A stretch of DNA of 64,000 nt from Bin87 sp965203855. Lineage in GTDB: Bacteria; Chloroflexota; Dehalococcoidia; Lucifugimonadales; UBA3495. The DNA lies in NCBI GenBank assembly GCA_965203855.1, contig CBDBDN010000005.1:992001-1056000 (forward strand), written 5' to 3'. The notes under the pieces are model-generated. The model was not told where the DNA came from. It saw only the letters and a list, made by a program, of their open reading frames with translations, and searched no databases. The number at the start of each line of letters is the position of its first letter. The stretch's first letter is position 1. Both the position numbers and the translations under genes were made by a program. Positions 40,202 to 48,849 of the stretch are shown piece after piece.

Positions 40202-40738
40202 TTACAAACCCAAGAGGGGCGGCGGGGGCCAGGTGTCAAAAAGGGCGAGCTGCTGGGGGCCGCGGCGGCGCACATCCTGATAGGCGGAGCACCAGCGGGG
40301 GATGCCGCGCGCGGACGCATAGGCTTCAAAGACGGCGCCGTGTCCGCGGTAGCGATGCTCGCGCCAGAGCCAGGCGTGCAGGAGTTCGTGGGCGACGATG
40401 CCCTCAACGCCGCGGCGTCCGCAGCGTTGGAGGCGGGGCTGCGACAGTCCAATCAGCCAGGAACCGTCGGGGTAGCAGAAACAGCGTCCGCCGGCGGCGG
40501 AGATGCGCTCCAGCACTACCGAGCCGGCGGGGATGGGCAAATCCGACAGGCCGCAACGCCGGGCGATGTCGGCAATCCAGTCCAGGTCGGCCAGGACAAT
40601 GCCGCCGGGGGCCGGCCAGGGCGGAGCCGGCAATGCGGAACGGGCTGCGTCCGGGCCGGCAGCCGGGTGGGGCGCGTATTCCCCGGCGCTCCGGGTACGG
40701 GGCGGAGCAGAGGCGATTTGCGGTGCGGCCGGCATCAT
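40202..40738 (-). CDS. SprT-like zinc metalloprotease domain protein
   Basis: A 178-residue protein. GIVAHELLHAWLWRE gives HExxH (His117, Glu118, His121) and RYRGHGAVFEAYASARGIPR supplies the third zinc ligand (His133), the SprT pattern HExxHx(11)H. SprT-like proteins, including SPRTN, cleave DNA-protein crosslinks, though bacterial members are little studied. The N-terminal 45 residues are Pro/Ala-rich and probably disordered. Cys are present near 86-88 (CFC), but no clear C-terminal zinc ribbon. Confidence 0.78.
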   Translation of the reverse strand: MMPAAPQIASAPPRTRSAGEYAPHPAAGPDAARSALPAPPWPAPGGIVLADLDWIADIARRCGLSDLPIPAGSVVLERISAAGGRCFCYPDGSWLIGLSQPRLQRCGRRGVEGIVAHELLHAWLWREHRYRGHGAVFEAYASARGIPRWCSAYQDVRRRGPQQLALFDTWPPPPLLGL

Positions 40739-40779
40739 TTGGATAAAGGGCGGTTGGACTGCGGGGTGTTTGCGCTGCG

Positions 40780-41751
40780 CTACGGGGTAAGTATCAGTTT
40801 GCCGGTGGTCGCGCGGGCGGCCAGCTGGCGATGGGCTTCGGCGGCGTCGGCCAGGGCGAAGGTATGCTCAACGCGAAGTTTGAGCGCGCCGGACTGCACC
40901 CAGCCGAGGACGGCATTGGCGCGCTGTTCCAGTTCGGCGCGGTTGGCGGTGTAGTCGCCGAGGCCGGGGCGGGTGAGGAACTTGGAGCCGTTGCCGAGGC
41001 TGCGCGGGTCAACGGGGGGAACGGCGCCGCTGGCCTGGCCGTACAGGGCGAGGCAGCCGCGCGGGGCGAGGGATGCCAGGCTGCCGTCAAAGGTATCCTT
41101 GCCGACGGCGTCAAAGACGGCGTGGAGGCCGGCGCCGGCGGTTTCACGGGCGATTTCCGACGCGAAATCCTGTTGGGTGTACAAGATGACGCAGTCGGCG
41201 CCGGCGTTGCGCGCCAGTTCCGCTTTGGCGTCGGTGGAAACGGTGGTATAGACATAGGCGCCGCGCATTTTGCACATTTGGATCAGCAGGAGGCCGACGC
41301 CGCCGGCGCCGGAATGCACCAGCACGCGGTCGCCGGGCTGGACGGCGTAGGTATCGTGGCAGAGGTAATGGGCGGTCATGCCTTGGAGCATAGCGGCGGC
41401 GCCGTCCTGCGTGGAGAGGCCGTCGGGGAGTTTCACCAGGCGCCAGGCGGGGACGGCGGCTTGTTCGGCGTAAGATCCGGGGACGCTGCAATAGGCGACG
41501 CGGTCGCCGACGCTGATGCCGCTGTTGGCAGCGTTGGCTCCGACGGACTGGACAACGCCGGCGGCTTCGACGCCGGCGATCCAGGGGAGGCCGGGGGGGT
41601 TGATGCCGGCGCGGCTGTAAATGTCGGTGAAGTTGACGCCTACGGCTGCGATGGCGACTACGGCCTGGTCGGGCGCGGCGACGGGGTCGGGCAAGTCAAC
41701 ATACTGCAATACTTCGGGGCCGCCGTACTCGGTAATCTGGATGGCTTTCAT
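40780..41751 (-). CDS. NADPH:quinone oxidoreductase-like (zinc-free medium-chain dehydrogenase)
   Basis: A 323-residue protein of the quinone-oxidoreductase branch: MKAIQITEYGGPEVLQYVDL, GVNFTDIYSRAGI, PWIAGVEAAGVVQSVG, MLQGMTAHYLCHDTY and the Rossmann loop VLVHSGAGGVGLLLIQMCK (NADPH binding). It lacks the zinc-site Cys. It probably reduces quinones or enones with NADPH. The ATG at 41751 is set by AAGGAG and by the start of homology. Confidence 0.92.
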   Translation of the reverse strand: MKAIQITEYGGPEVLQYVDLPDPVAAPDQAVVAIAAVGVNFTDIYSRAGINPPGLPWIAGVEAAGVVQSVGANAANSGISVGDRVAYCSVPGSYAEQAAVPAWRLVKLPDGLSTQDGAAAMLQGMTAHYLCHDTYAVQPGDRVLVHSGAGGVGLLLIQMCKMRGAYVYTTVSTDAKAELARNAGADCVILYTQQDFASEIARETAGAGLHAVFDAVGKDTFDGSLASLAPRGCLALYGQASGAVPPVDPRSLGNGSKFLTRPGLGDYTANRAELEQRANAVLGWVQSGALKLRVEHTFALADAAEAHRQLAARATTGKLILTP

Positions 41752-42111
41752 GGTGGTGGGGGCTCCTTGGGATGGGGGCTCTTTGCGATGGGGGTTGCTT
41801 GCGTGCTGTGCTGTTGTCGGTTTGCCAGCTGGGGTAATCAAGCGAAAGGGGCCGGCTAGGGCAGCCGGGGACGGCCGGCGTTGGCTGCGGGATAGCATAG
41901 CACAGGGCAACCGGCCGGGGGCAATGGCGGGGCGGTCATTGCTAAATTTCGCCGTAATTACGGGGTTGCCGGGGCTCCGTTACCGGAATGGCGGGTTACG
42001 GTTCTGGATTCCGGCTTGCGCCGGAATGACGGTTAGGGGGGCGGGCCGGCAGGGGTTCGGAATGACGGGGCATAGGGAATGACGGCACATATGCCCCACA
42101 TCCACCTAACG
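41752..42111. other. gene-free stretch with one REP half element
   Basis: A G-rich spacer. It holds GATTCCGGCTTGCGCCGGAA plus TGACGG at 42007-42032, the right half of the REP family. I see no coding sequence, promoter or RNA in the rest. Confidence 0.6.
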
Positions 42112-42140
42112 AAAAGCGGCCCCTCTTTACGAGGGGCCGC
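42112..42140 (-). terminator. rho-independent terminator of secreted-protein paralogue 2
   Basis: GCGGCCCCTC and GAGGGGCCGC form a perfect 10-bp stem with a 5-base loop, followed on the minus strand by TTTTCGTT. It lies 30 bases after the stop at 42170. Confidence 0.85.
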
Positions 42141-42169
42141 TTGTGCCGGGAAACTGCCCGGCTGCCGGA

Positions 42170-42834
42170 TTAGCGGCACCACGCCATATGCGCCCAGCGC
42201 ACATAGCTGCCGCCGTACTGCTCTTGGCTGGTCCAATGGACGCCGACGCGATAGTACCGCTGAATGCCGGGGGCGGGATGGTCGTGTGCGTCGGCTAAGG
42301 AAAACACGCCATCGTTGTTATAGTCCAGGACAAAATTGTTGCCGAATGCCGGGGTATAAAATTGGTTAGTGTCCCGGTTGAACCTTTGAAAACCGGACAC
42401 GCCGGTGTGGACGTTGGTATAGTACCGGGGCGCAACGCCATCCGCGGGATCGTCAACGTGCCACTGGGCGCCAGAAGAGTTAAACCACCCTCTGAAGTTA
42501 AAGTGGTGAATGGTCCTAGTGTTGGCGCCGCTGATCAGCACAATCAGCCAACCGCTGTCGCTGTTGCCGCCGTTGTAGGCGGCCTGCCCGTCGCGCACAT
42601 TGTACCAGCGGGGCTGCTGGCCGTATTCCTGGCAAATCCGCGAGGTGTAAGTGTAGCCGCCTTGCGCGCCCTGCGCGGCGGCGTTGGGCGGGTTGTTGGG
42701 AAAGGCCAGCCCGGCGGCGACGGCCAGCATCGCCAAGACGCCGATAACGGCAATCTTGCCCAGCCGCCAGGCCCGCGTTGACTTTACATAACTACTGGGG
42801 GGGGGGGGGGGGTAGAACGGAACAGATGATTCAC
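42170..42834 (-). CDS. secreted protein with EF-hand-like loop; start separated from body by poly-C frameshift (paralogue 2)
   Basis: Body residues match paralogue 1 at roughly three of four positions (GGYTYTxRxCQEYGQQPR, ISGANTRTIHHFN, LDYNNDGVFSLADAHDH, VRWAHMAWCR). The nearest in-frame starts (ATG 42736, TTG 42742) would cut the signal peptide, and the TTG used by paralogue 1 is CGG here. A GTG at 42834 with GGAG 7 bases upstream reads MNHLFRSTP into sixteen C's. With one more C it continues SSYVKSTRAWRLGKIAV in frame; with sixteen it stops at TAA. This mirrors paralogue 1. A terminator follows. Confidence 0.7.
42797..42812 (-). repeat. poly-C tract (16 C on the coding strand) at the start of paralogue 2
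   Basis: Sixteen consecutive G on the plus strand, 20 bases inside the candidate GTG start. The length differs from the nine in paralogue 1, while both flanks are conserved. Confidence 0.85.
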
Positions 42835-42838
42835 AATT

Positions 42839-43036
42839 TCACTCCAAGCTTTCCAGTGCGCGGATGAATTCGGCATCGGTCAAGCCGTCTAGCGGCAACG
42901 GGATGCTATCATATGATTGAGCGTATTGGCAAGGTCCCGTGTTGGCAAGATAAATGAGGCAGCGAATTAGCTTGCGCCGGGCAATTGTGGCGCGCGAGTG
43001 TGAAAGCAGGCGATGAGGCAGACGGGTTGCTGGCAA
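42839..43036 (-). CDS. possible small protein upstream of paralogue 2
   Basis: A 65-codon frame ending LPLDGLTDAEFIRALESLE, a composition that looks like a true protein tail. It ends 4 bases before the GTG of paralogue 2, so its stop lies in that gene's ribosome site. It overlaps the start of the divergent export-protein gene, so its N-terminus is doubtful. No family is recognised. Confidence 0.3.
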   Translation of the reverse strand: MPATRLPHRLLSHSRATIARRKLIRCLIYLANTGPCQYAQSYDSIPLPLDGLTDAEFIRALESLE

Positions 43037-43497
43037 AGTACATAGCGGTTGCGCTTACTGCGGCATCGCCCATCGGGGAGGAACTGGTGTCCATACCCTT
43101 GGGCCTTGCTATGGGGCTGGACGCCGTGGCGGTGGCGTTGGTGTCATTCGCGTTCAATATGCTGCCGGCGCTGGTGATTTCGGCGCTGTTCCGGTGGGCG
43201 GAGCGCGGCAGCCGGGTAGTGCGGATGCTGCTGCGGCTGCGTCCGGCGCCGCTGCGGTATGCCGCCGTATGGGTACTGCGGCGGCGCAGCCGGCTGCTGA
43301 CGCGCTGGCTGGATCGTTGGGGCGTCTGGGGCGCGCTGGCGGCAACGCCATGGGCCGGGGTGTATGCCACTACGCTGACGCTGGAAGTAATGGGGATGCG
43401 GCGGAGTCGGCTGCTGGCAGCGATTGCCGCCAGCCTGCTGCTGCACGCCGTGGTGTTCGCCCTGCTTGCGGAAGGGGCGCTGCGGCTGTTTTTTTGA
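43000..43497 (+). CDS. putative small multidrug export-type membrane protein
   Basis: About 165 residues with four hydrophobic segments. SPIGEELVSIPLGLAMGLDA matches the conserved entry of the Sm_multidrug_ex family, followed by SFAFNMLPALVISALF, WGVWGALAATPWAGVYATTL and a last helix. A GTG at 43000 is chosen; TTG at 42985 or 43027 is possible, and no ribosome site decides it. The family name comes from an untested prediction, so transport substrates are unknown. Confidence 0.7.
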   Translation: MKAGDEADGLLAKYIAVALTAASPIGEELVSIPLGLAMGLDAVAVALVSFAFNMLPALVISALFRWAERGSRVVRMLLRLRPAPLRYAAVWVLRRRSRLLTRWLDRWGVWGALAATPWAGVYATTLTLEVMGMRRSRLLAAIAASLLLHAVVFALLAEGALRLFF

Positions 43498-43561
43498 GGC
43501 CGTTTTGGGATGCGACGGCCGGGCGTCTTTAAGCAAGCGTCATCTCGCTTATGCCGATTCG

Positions 43562-44059
43562 CTACGCTGCCGAGCCGTCCGGCCAGAACAAAGCGTACAG
43601 CCGCTCCATAAGCTGTTCGCACTGTATCAGGCCGGCCAGTACGATGTCCGCATCGAGTTCGTCCTCGTAGAAATTGCTGTGGAGTTTGCTGGCAGTAAGA
43701 AAAATGGCGCCGATCCAACGGGCGGTTTCCGCATCGCCGGCGTCGGCCGCCAAGCGGCTCAACCGGGCCACCACTTTCATAATGCTGCGGTGCGTGTGGA
43801 TGATGCTGCCGTGATAGGCGCTGATGGCCTTGACCGTTTCGGCAACCATTCCCCATGTTTTGTTGGATGCCTGCGGCAGGTCGCCATCCTCCAGATGCCG
43901 CCAGGCGCTGCGGCGGAATTCCTGCGCCATAGCGGCATATTTCGGCGCGGTGCGCGCCGCATCCTCCGCCGGTCGGGGCCGGTCGTTGGCGCTGCTCAAA
44001 GCATCGGCCACGGCGGGGGGAATACCGGGGCTGGGGTATAGGGTTGCAACAGTGGCCAT
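43562..44059 (-). CDS. PaREP1/HEPN-like helical protein
   Basis: A 165-residue all-helical protein: EFRRSAWRHLEDGDLPQASN, KTWGMVAETVKAIS and LTASKLHSNFYEDELDADIV. The GDLxQASxKxWG and HxNFYED signatures are shared with the two tandem proteins at 49.9-50.7 kb. The pattern is that of PaREP1-type HEPN-superfamily proteins, some of which are RNases or parts of toxin-antitoxin pairs. No nucleotidyltransferase partner adjoins it. It is more diverged from the other two than they are from each other. Confidence 0.65.
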   Translation of the reverse strand: MATVATLYPSPGIPPAVADALSSANDRPRPAEDAARTAPKYAAMAQEFRRSAWRHLEDGDLPQASNKTWGMVAETVKAISAYHGSIIHTHRSIMKVVARLSRLAADAGDAETARWIGAIFLTASKLHSNFYEDELDADIVLAGLIQCEQLMERLYALFWPDGSAA

Positions 44060-44336
44060 TGTGGACTCCGCGCCGGGGGCTGCCGGTTTTGCCGGCGTGA
44101 TGCGGGGATAATCTTACCATACGGAACAGACGGCGGCGGCATTGCGTCCGTCCATCCGTCCGTCCGTTCCGGCCCGGCGGTGCATTGGCGCGCTGCGCTG
44201 ATCTCCAAAGATGTCATAATCTGCAACCCCATAATCGGGCAATCGTCAAACGCGCATAGCAGAATAGGGCGCGAATCTTTTTGGCGATTCCGGTCGCAGC
44301 ATTTAGCAGCGACGCAGCAATCCGGGCGGGGGCATT

Positions 44337-45248
44337 ATGGACCGTACCGTAAATTCGTTCTTGCAGCATTTGGTGGTGGAACGGGGTTTTTCGCAGAATA
44401 CGCTGGACGCGTACAGCAACGACCTGAACCAGTTCTGCAAGTTCGCGCAAGGCCGGCTGGACGCCGGCGATGACCCGGACCGCTGGGGCCGGGTGGACAT
44501 CAACCTGCTGAACGCGTACATCAGCGAACTGCGGGACAACCTGGGCTACCGGGAGACGACGCTGGCGCGCAAAGTGGCGGCCGTGCGGTCGTTTTTCGGC
44601 TACCTGAGCCGCAACGGGATAATCACCGACGACCCCACGGAGAACCTGGGTTCGCCGCGGGTGGGCCGTTCAATGCCCAAATTCATCTCTGAGGATGAAG
44701 TGAAACGGCTGCTGAACACCGCCGCCGACACCGGCACGCCGGAGGGCCGCCGCGACGCCAGCATCCTGGAGCTGCTCTACGCCACCGGCCTGCGCGTCAG
44801 CGAGATGGTGAACCTGAATGTGCAGGATGTTGACTTTGAGGAGGGTTTCATCCGCACCTGGGGCAAAGGCTCCAAAGAGCGCATCGTCTATGTGTACCCG
44901 GAGGCGCTGGAGCATCTGAACGAGTACATCGGCGGCCCGCGCGTGGAGCTGCTGGGGCAGAAAAAGGGGGAAACCGCCCTCTATGTGAACCATCGGGGGG
45001 AACGGCTGACCCGGCAGTGGGTGTGGAATGTGCTGAAAGCCAGCGCCAAGAAAGCGGGCATTGACCCCAAGATTACGCCCCACACGATGCGGCACAGCTT
45101 TGCGACGCATCTGTTGCAAAACGGCGCCTCGCTGCGCCATGTGCAGGAACTGCTGGGCCATTCCAGCATCTCTACTACGCAGGTGTACACGCACCTCACC
45201 GACAACCATGTGCGTGAGGAATACGAGCAGAGCCACCCGCGCGCTTGA
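44337..45248 (+). CDS. tyrosine recombinase XerC/XerD-like
   Basis: A 303-residue integrase with a SAM-like N-terminal domain (VNSFLQHLVVERGFSQNTLD) and all catalytic residues: Arg153 (ATGLRVSE), Lys180 (GKGSKER), His249 and Arg252 (HTMRHSFATHL), His275 (LGHSSIS) and nucleophile Tyr284 (TQVYTH). Length and sequence fit chromosomal Xer proteins, which resolve chromosome dimers at dif, more than phage integrases. No ribosome site is obvious. No integration boundary or att-like repeat was seen around it. A terminator follows. Confidence 0.88.
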   Translation: MDRTVNSFLQHLVVERGFSQNTLDAYSNDLNQFCKFAQGRLDAGDDPDRWGRVDINLLNAYISELRDNLGYRETTLARKVAAVRSFFGYLSRNGIITDDPTENLGSPRVGRSMPKFISEDEVKRLLNTAADTGTPEGRRDASILELLYATGLRVSEMVNLNVQDVDFEEGFIRTWGKGSKERIVYVYPEALEHLNEYIGGPRVELLGQKKGETALYVNHRGERLTRQWVWNVLKASAKKAGIDPKITPHTMRHSFATHLLQNGASLRHVQELLGHSSISTTQVYTHLTDNHVREEYEQSHPRA

Positions 45249-45312
45249 CGGACGCGGCGGGATTGCCGGCGGGCCGGTTGCGCGCCGGCAAGAGCTCCTC
45301 CCATCTGCAAAG

Positions 45313-45338
45313 GCCCATCTCATCCGAGATGGGCTTAT
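45313..45338 (+). terminator. terminator hairpin after the Xer gene
   Basis: GCCCATCTC and GAGATGGGC form a 9-bp stem with an ATCC loop, followed by TTATCGTT. Confidence 0.75.
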
Positions 45339-45381
45339 CGTTGCCTTTACGCCAGACATCTCCCGTAATCCGGCGTCTCAA

Positions 45382-45555
45382 CCGTCATTCCGGCGCAAGC
45401 CGGAATCTACGGCTGCCGCTTTCACTATCGTAGCGGCGGGATTGCCGGCGCTGGATTCCGGCTTGCGCCGGAATGACGGTTATGGTTATTGCCGGTTTCA
45501 TTACCGTAGCGGCGGGATTGCCGGCGTTGGATTCCGGCTTGCGCCGGAATGACGG
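45382..45555. repeat. 98-bp REP-like element plus a second inner-and-right copy in tandem
   Basis: A full element runs 45382-45479 (CCGTCATTCCGGCGCAAGCC to GAATGACGG). It is followed by another copy of the centre (TTACCGTAGCGGCGGGATTG) and right end, to 45555. With the terminator it fills the gap 45249-45700; the remaining 145 bases show nothing recognisable. Confidence 0.85.
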
Positions 45556-45700
45556 TTATGGTTACGGACGGTATGTACGAAATGGGGGTATGCAGGGGTA
45601 TGTAGATGACGGACGGGGCAACGGGGTGACGGGCGCTGCCTTGACATTGGCCGGCTGCTGTACCAGAATGGCGCATCCCAACTCCGCACAGGACGATGCT

Positions 45701-46504
45701 ATGATCACAGTAACAAGCGGTTCGCGCACTACCGTAAATGTCAACGGGACTGCCGTAGAAATGTACTCCGGCGGCAGCGGCCCGCCCTTGGTGTTTTTCC
45801 ACGGCGCCGGCGGTTCCAACGGCTGGCAGCCCTATCACGGCGACCTGGCCGAGGACTATACCGTCTATGTCCCCAGCCAGCCCGGTTTCAACGGCACCGA
45901 AGGCCCGGACTGGGTCAAGACCATCCCCGACGTCGCCCACTTCAACCATATGTTCATTGACGCGCTGGGCCTGCAAGATGTTGTGCTGATGGGTTCGTCG
46001 ATGGGCGGCTGGGTGTCGGCGGAAATGGCGGCGATGGACGACCACAACATAGACGCCCTGATACTGGTGGACGCCGCCGGCATCAAGCCGCAAGAGGGCG
46101 AAATCGCCGAAATCTTTATGGTGTCCTCCGCTACCCGGCTCCAGCAGCGGTTCTATGACCCGGCGCAGGTGCCGAACTACGAGCAGTACAGCCGGGAGCT
46201 GACGCCGGAGGAACAGCTGGTCGTCCATTCCAATGCGATTACGGCGTCGCAGCTCTGCTGGAAACCCTATCTGCACAACCCCAGCCTGCCGCATACGCTG
46301 GCCCGCGTGGACACGCCGACGCTGATTGTGTGGGGACACCAGGACGCCATCATCCCGGTGGAGTGCGGCCATCTGTTCCAGCAAGCGATACCGGGCAGCC
46401 GTCTCCGCATCATCGACCAGTGCGGGCATTCGCCGGCCATTGAAAAGCGGGATGAATTCGTGGCTGCCGTGCAGGACTTTCTCAACGGCCTGGACCACTA
46501 CTAG
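45701..46504 (+). CDS. alpha/beta hydrolase
   Basis: A 267-residue alpha/beta hydrolase: oxyanion HGAGGSNGW, nucleophile elbow GSSMGGW (Ser near 100), acid in WGHQDAIIP and His in CGHSPAIEK. The ATG at 45701 fits with AGGACG upstream; longer frames would translate a REP element. It sits 68 bases before a flavin oxidoreductase gene, so both may serve one degradation route, as in meta-cleavage pathways where such hydrolases cut C-C bonds. Substrate unknown. Confidence 0.88.
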   Translation: MITVTSGSRTTVNVNGTAVEMYSGGSGPPLVFFHGAGGSNGWQPYHGDLAEDYTVYVPSQPGFNGTEGPDWVKTIPDVAHFNHMFIDALGLQDVVLMGSSMGGWVSAEMAAMDDHNIDALILVDAAGIKPQEGEIAEIFMVSSATRLQQRFYDPAQVPNYEQYSRELTPEEQLVVHSNAITASQLCWKPYLHNPSLPHTLARVDTPTLIVWGHQDAIIPVECGHLFQQAIPGSRLRIIDQCGHSPAIEKRDEFVAAVQDFLNGLDHY

Positions 46505-46572
46505 CCGGCCGGCCCGCCCGTACATCAATCCCGTCAGCGCACCCGTCAAGCAAGCGACAAGGAGCAAGCATT

Positions 46573-47724
46573 ATGGCGCACGAGCTGGAAGTTTTCTGGT
46601 TTTCCGAACAGCCCTACGGCCATGTTACCGAGGATGACCTGGCCCCCTATGAATCGGGGCGGATGCACTTTCCGAACACCTACTTTGACCCCGAAAAGGC
46701 GCATATCCTGTACCGCAACTACCATGACCAGTATCAGCTGGCCGACGAAGTGGGGTTTGACGGCATTATGTCCAACGAACACCACAGCAGCTACTGGTGC
46801 ATGAAGCCGTCGGTGAATGTGGACGCCGCCGTCATCACGCAGCGCACCCGGCGGGCGAAAATCGCCATGCTGGGCAATGTCATCGCCGTCAATGATCCGG
46901 TAAAGATGGCGGAGGAAATTGCGATGCTGGACTGCATCAGCGGCGGCCGCATCATCTCCGGTTTTGTGCGCGGCACCGCCGTGGAGACGCTGCACGCCGG
47001 CTATCCCCCGACCGAGAACCGGCCGCGCTTTGAGGAAGCGCATGACCTTATCGTCAAGTGCTGGACGCAGCCCGGCCCGTTCCGCTGGGAAGGCGAATAC
47101 TGGCCGCACCGGATGGTCAATCCCTGGGTCGTGCCGATCCAGAAGCCGCATCCGCCGGTATGGTTCCCCGGCACGGGCAGCCCGGAGTCGGTCATCTGGG
47201 CGGCGAAGCATCGCTACCCGTATATGAACCTGGGGTCGCTGCTGGATTTGACGAAGCAGCTGAAAGGCATCTACCACGAAACCGCCGCCGAGGAGGGCTA
47301 CGAAGCCGGGCCGGAGCATTTCGGCTATCTGATTCGCTGCCTGGTGGCCGACACGGACGAGCAGGCGCAGGAGATAGGCCGGACTTTCCTGTGGACGGAG
47401 AACCACCGCAACCGGGGGCCGATGGAGTTCAACGACCCGCCGGGCTATCAGTCGCGGGAAGCGCTCCGCATCAAAATGTCGCGCCCGCTGATTGGCACCG
47501 GGACGATGGGGCGCCGGATGACTTACGAGGATCTACAGGCGGCCTACAACATCGTCGTGGGCAGCCCGGAGACGGTAACCGAAAAGCTGCGGCACATCCG
47601 GGACGACCTGGAGCCGGGCTACATCCTGATTTACGGCAACGAAGGCCATATGCCGCACGAAGCCGTAATGCGCTCGGTAGAGCTGCTGGGCACGAAAGTA
47701 ATACCGGCGCTGAAAGAGGGGTAG
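46573..47724 (+). CDS. LLM-class flavin-dependent oxidoreductase
   Basis: A 383-residue luciferase-like enzyme closely patterned like the one at 7922: MHFPNTYFDPEKAHILYRNY, FDGIMSNEHHSSYWCMKPSV, AMLGNVIAVNDPVKMAEE, ISGGRIISGFVRGTAVE and PPVWFPGTGSPESVIW. It uses reduced flavin for mono-oxygenation. AAGGAG lies 8 bases before the ATG. The hydrolase gene upstream suggests a two-gene catabolic unit. Confidence 0.9.
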   Translation: MAHELEVFWFSEQPYGHVTEDDLAPYESGRMHFPNTYFDPEKAHILYRNYHDQYQLADEVGFDGIMSNEHHSSYWCMKPSVNVDAAVITQRTRRAKIAMLGNVIAVNDPVKMAEEIAMLDCISGGRIISGFVRGTAVETLHAGYPPTENRPRFEEAHDLIVKCWTQPGPFRWEGEYWPHRMVNPWVVPIQKPHPPVWFPGTGSPESVIWAAKHRYPYMNLGSLLDLTKQLKGIYHETAAEEGYEAGPEHFGYLIRCLVADTDEQAQEIGRTFLWTENHRNRGPMEFNDPPGYQSREALRIKMSRPLIGTGTMGRRMTYEDLQAAYNIVVGSPETVTEKLRHIRDDLEPGYILIYGNEGHMPHEAVMRSVELLGTKVIPALKEG

Positions 47725-47821
47725 GCGCCAGAGTTGGCGCCGATTCCAAGCGGTACGCGCCGGCCGTGCGGGCATTGCCCGGCGGCCGGCGATGCGACAG
47801 TGAAAACGCAGGAGGCGCAAT

Positions 47822-48055
47822 ATGGCTACTACGATTGTACTTTCACCCGAAACCGAACAGCGTCTGAACTTGTTGGCATCGCAAACCGGGCGTTCCGCGG
47901 AGTTTCTGCTGCGAGAGCTCGTTGAGCGCGGGATTGACGACGCTGAGGACTACTATCTGGCGTCGGAAGTCCTGGAGCGTATCCGCAGCGGGCAGGAAAG
48001 CGTCCATACCGCAGCCGAAGTGAGGCGGGATCTTGGGTTGGACGATTGGGGGTAG
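47822..48055 (+). CDS. ribbon-helix-helix protein, antitoxin-like
   Basis: A 77-residue protein starting TTIVLSPETEQRLNLLASQT, then GRSAEFLLRELVERGIDD, a CopG/RelB-like ribbon-helix-helix, with an acidic tail (EVRRDLGLDDWG) typical of RelB-type antitoxins. No toxin gene is adjacent; the next gene is a restriction enzyme, 7 bases after its stop. It could be an orphan antitoxin or could act as a controller of the restriction genes. AGGAGG precedes the ATG. Confidence 0.7.
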   Translation: MATTIVLSPETEQRLNLLASQTGRSAEFLLRELVERGIDDAEDYYLASEVLERIRSGQESVHTAAEVRRDLGLDDWG

Positions 48056-48062
48056 ATTAATT

Positions 48063-48842
48063 ATGAACCGCTGGACGCAAATGAGCTGCGATCTCGCTAA
48101 CCAGAGGGATTACCTGGATCAGCTGTTCAGGGTGTATCCTACTATCCCCGACAGCATCAGGGATATTGGCATTGCACAATGGGAACGGGTTGAAACCGCG
48201 TTGCAGGGCTATGACGATGCCGAATTGCTTAACGCGGCGTTAGGGTTGCCGCTATTTCCGATCAAGGATTCTTACATCAGCTACCTGCGTAAAGACCGCT
48301 CGGCGATAGGGCGCAACCCGGAAACCGTCCGTCGCATCGCCGCACGTCTGCGGGATATGGGAGCCGGCGAAATTTACAAAGCGGCCTCGCAGCCGAAAGA
48401 AACTAATCGTCAAATTGGCCCAATGTTCAAAGAATGGGTACGCAAGCGGACAATAACCTCAAACATTGTAACCGATGAAAGCGCGTTTATCGGCGCAACC
48501 GAAAACGCGGTCTTTGATGGCAGTGACGAATCGTGCAAAAACTTCGCTCGTGAACATCTGGGATACCAGAGGGATAAAGGGATTGACCTATTGGCGAAAT
48601 TCAACGGGCAGTATGTCATCTGCGAAACCAAGTTCCTTACTGACGTTGGCGGGCATCAAAATGCTCAATTTGAGGATGCCTTATCTCTGTTGACTACCAC
48701 CGTCGACGCGGTAAAAGTAGCGGTTCTCGACGGAGTGCTGTACATACCGGGCCAACATAAAATGTACACATACTTAACTTTGCATCCTGAACACAATATT
48801 GTCAGCGCGCTGGTGCTGCGCGAATTCCTCTATGCGCTGTGA
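48063..48842 (+). CDS. type II restriction endonuclease
   Basis: A 259-residue protein. GYQRDKGIDLLAKFNGQYVI then CETKFLTDVGGHQ carries a PD-(D/E)xK site: Asp175, twelve residues, then Glu188-Thr-Lys190. The ETKFxTDxGGHQNxQF string is one I associate with a group of type II enzymes (possibly Tsp45I-like; not verified). The methylase gene begins 7 bases downstream, making the pair secure. The recognition sequence cannot be read from the protein. Codon use looks less GC-biased than in neighbouring catabolic genes. Confidence 0.8.
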   Translation: MNRWTQMSCDLANQRDYLDQLFRVYPTIPDSIRDIGIAQWERVETALQGYDDAELLNAALGLPLFPIKDSYISYLRKDRSAIGRNPETVRRIAARLRDMGAGEIYKAASQPKETNRQIGPMFKEWVRKRTITSNIVTDESAFIGATENAVFDGSDESCKNFAREHLGYQRDKGIDLLAKFNGQYVICETKFLTDVGGHQNAQFEDALSLLTTTVDAVKVAVLDGVLYIPGQHKMYTYLTLHPEHNIVSALVLREFLYAL

Positions 48843-48849
48843 GGCCAAA

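Noticed and set aside
44337..45248. Xer-like gene as integrase of a mobile island
   Set aside because: Length and motifs fit housekeeping Xer proteins, and no direct repeats, tRNA end or cargo boundary was seen around it.
45473..45700. Longer N-terminus for the alpha/beta hydrolase
   Set aside because: The extension translates the REP element (PALDSGLRRNDG), a common false start in such genomes; the fold begins just after ATG 45701.
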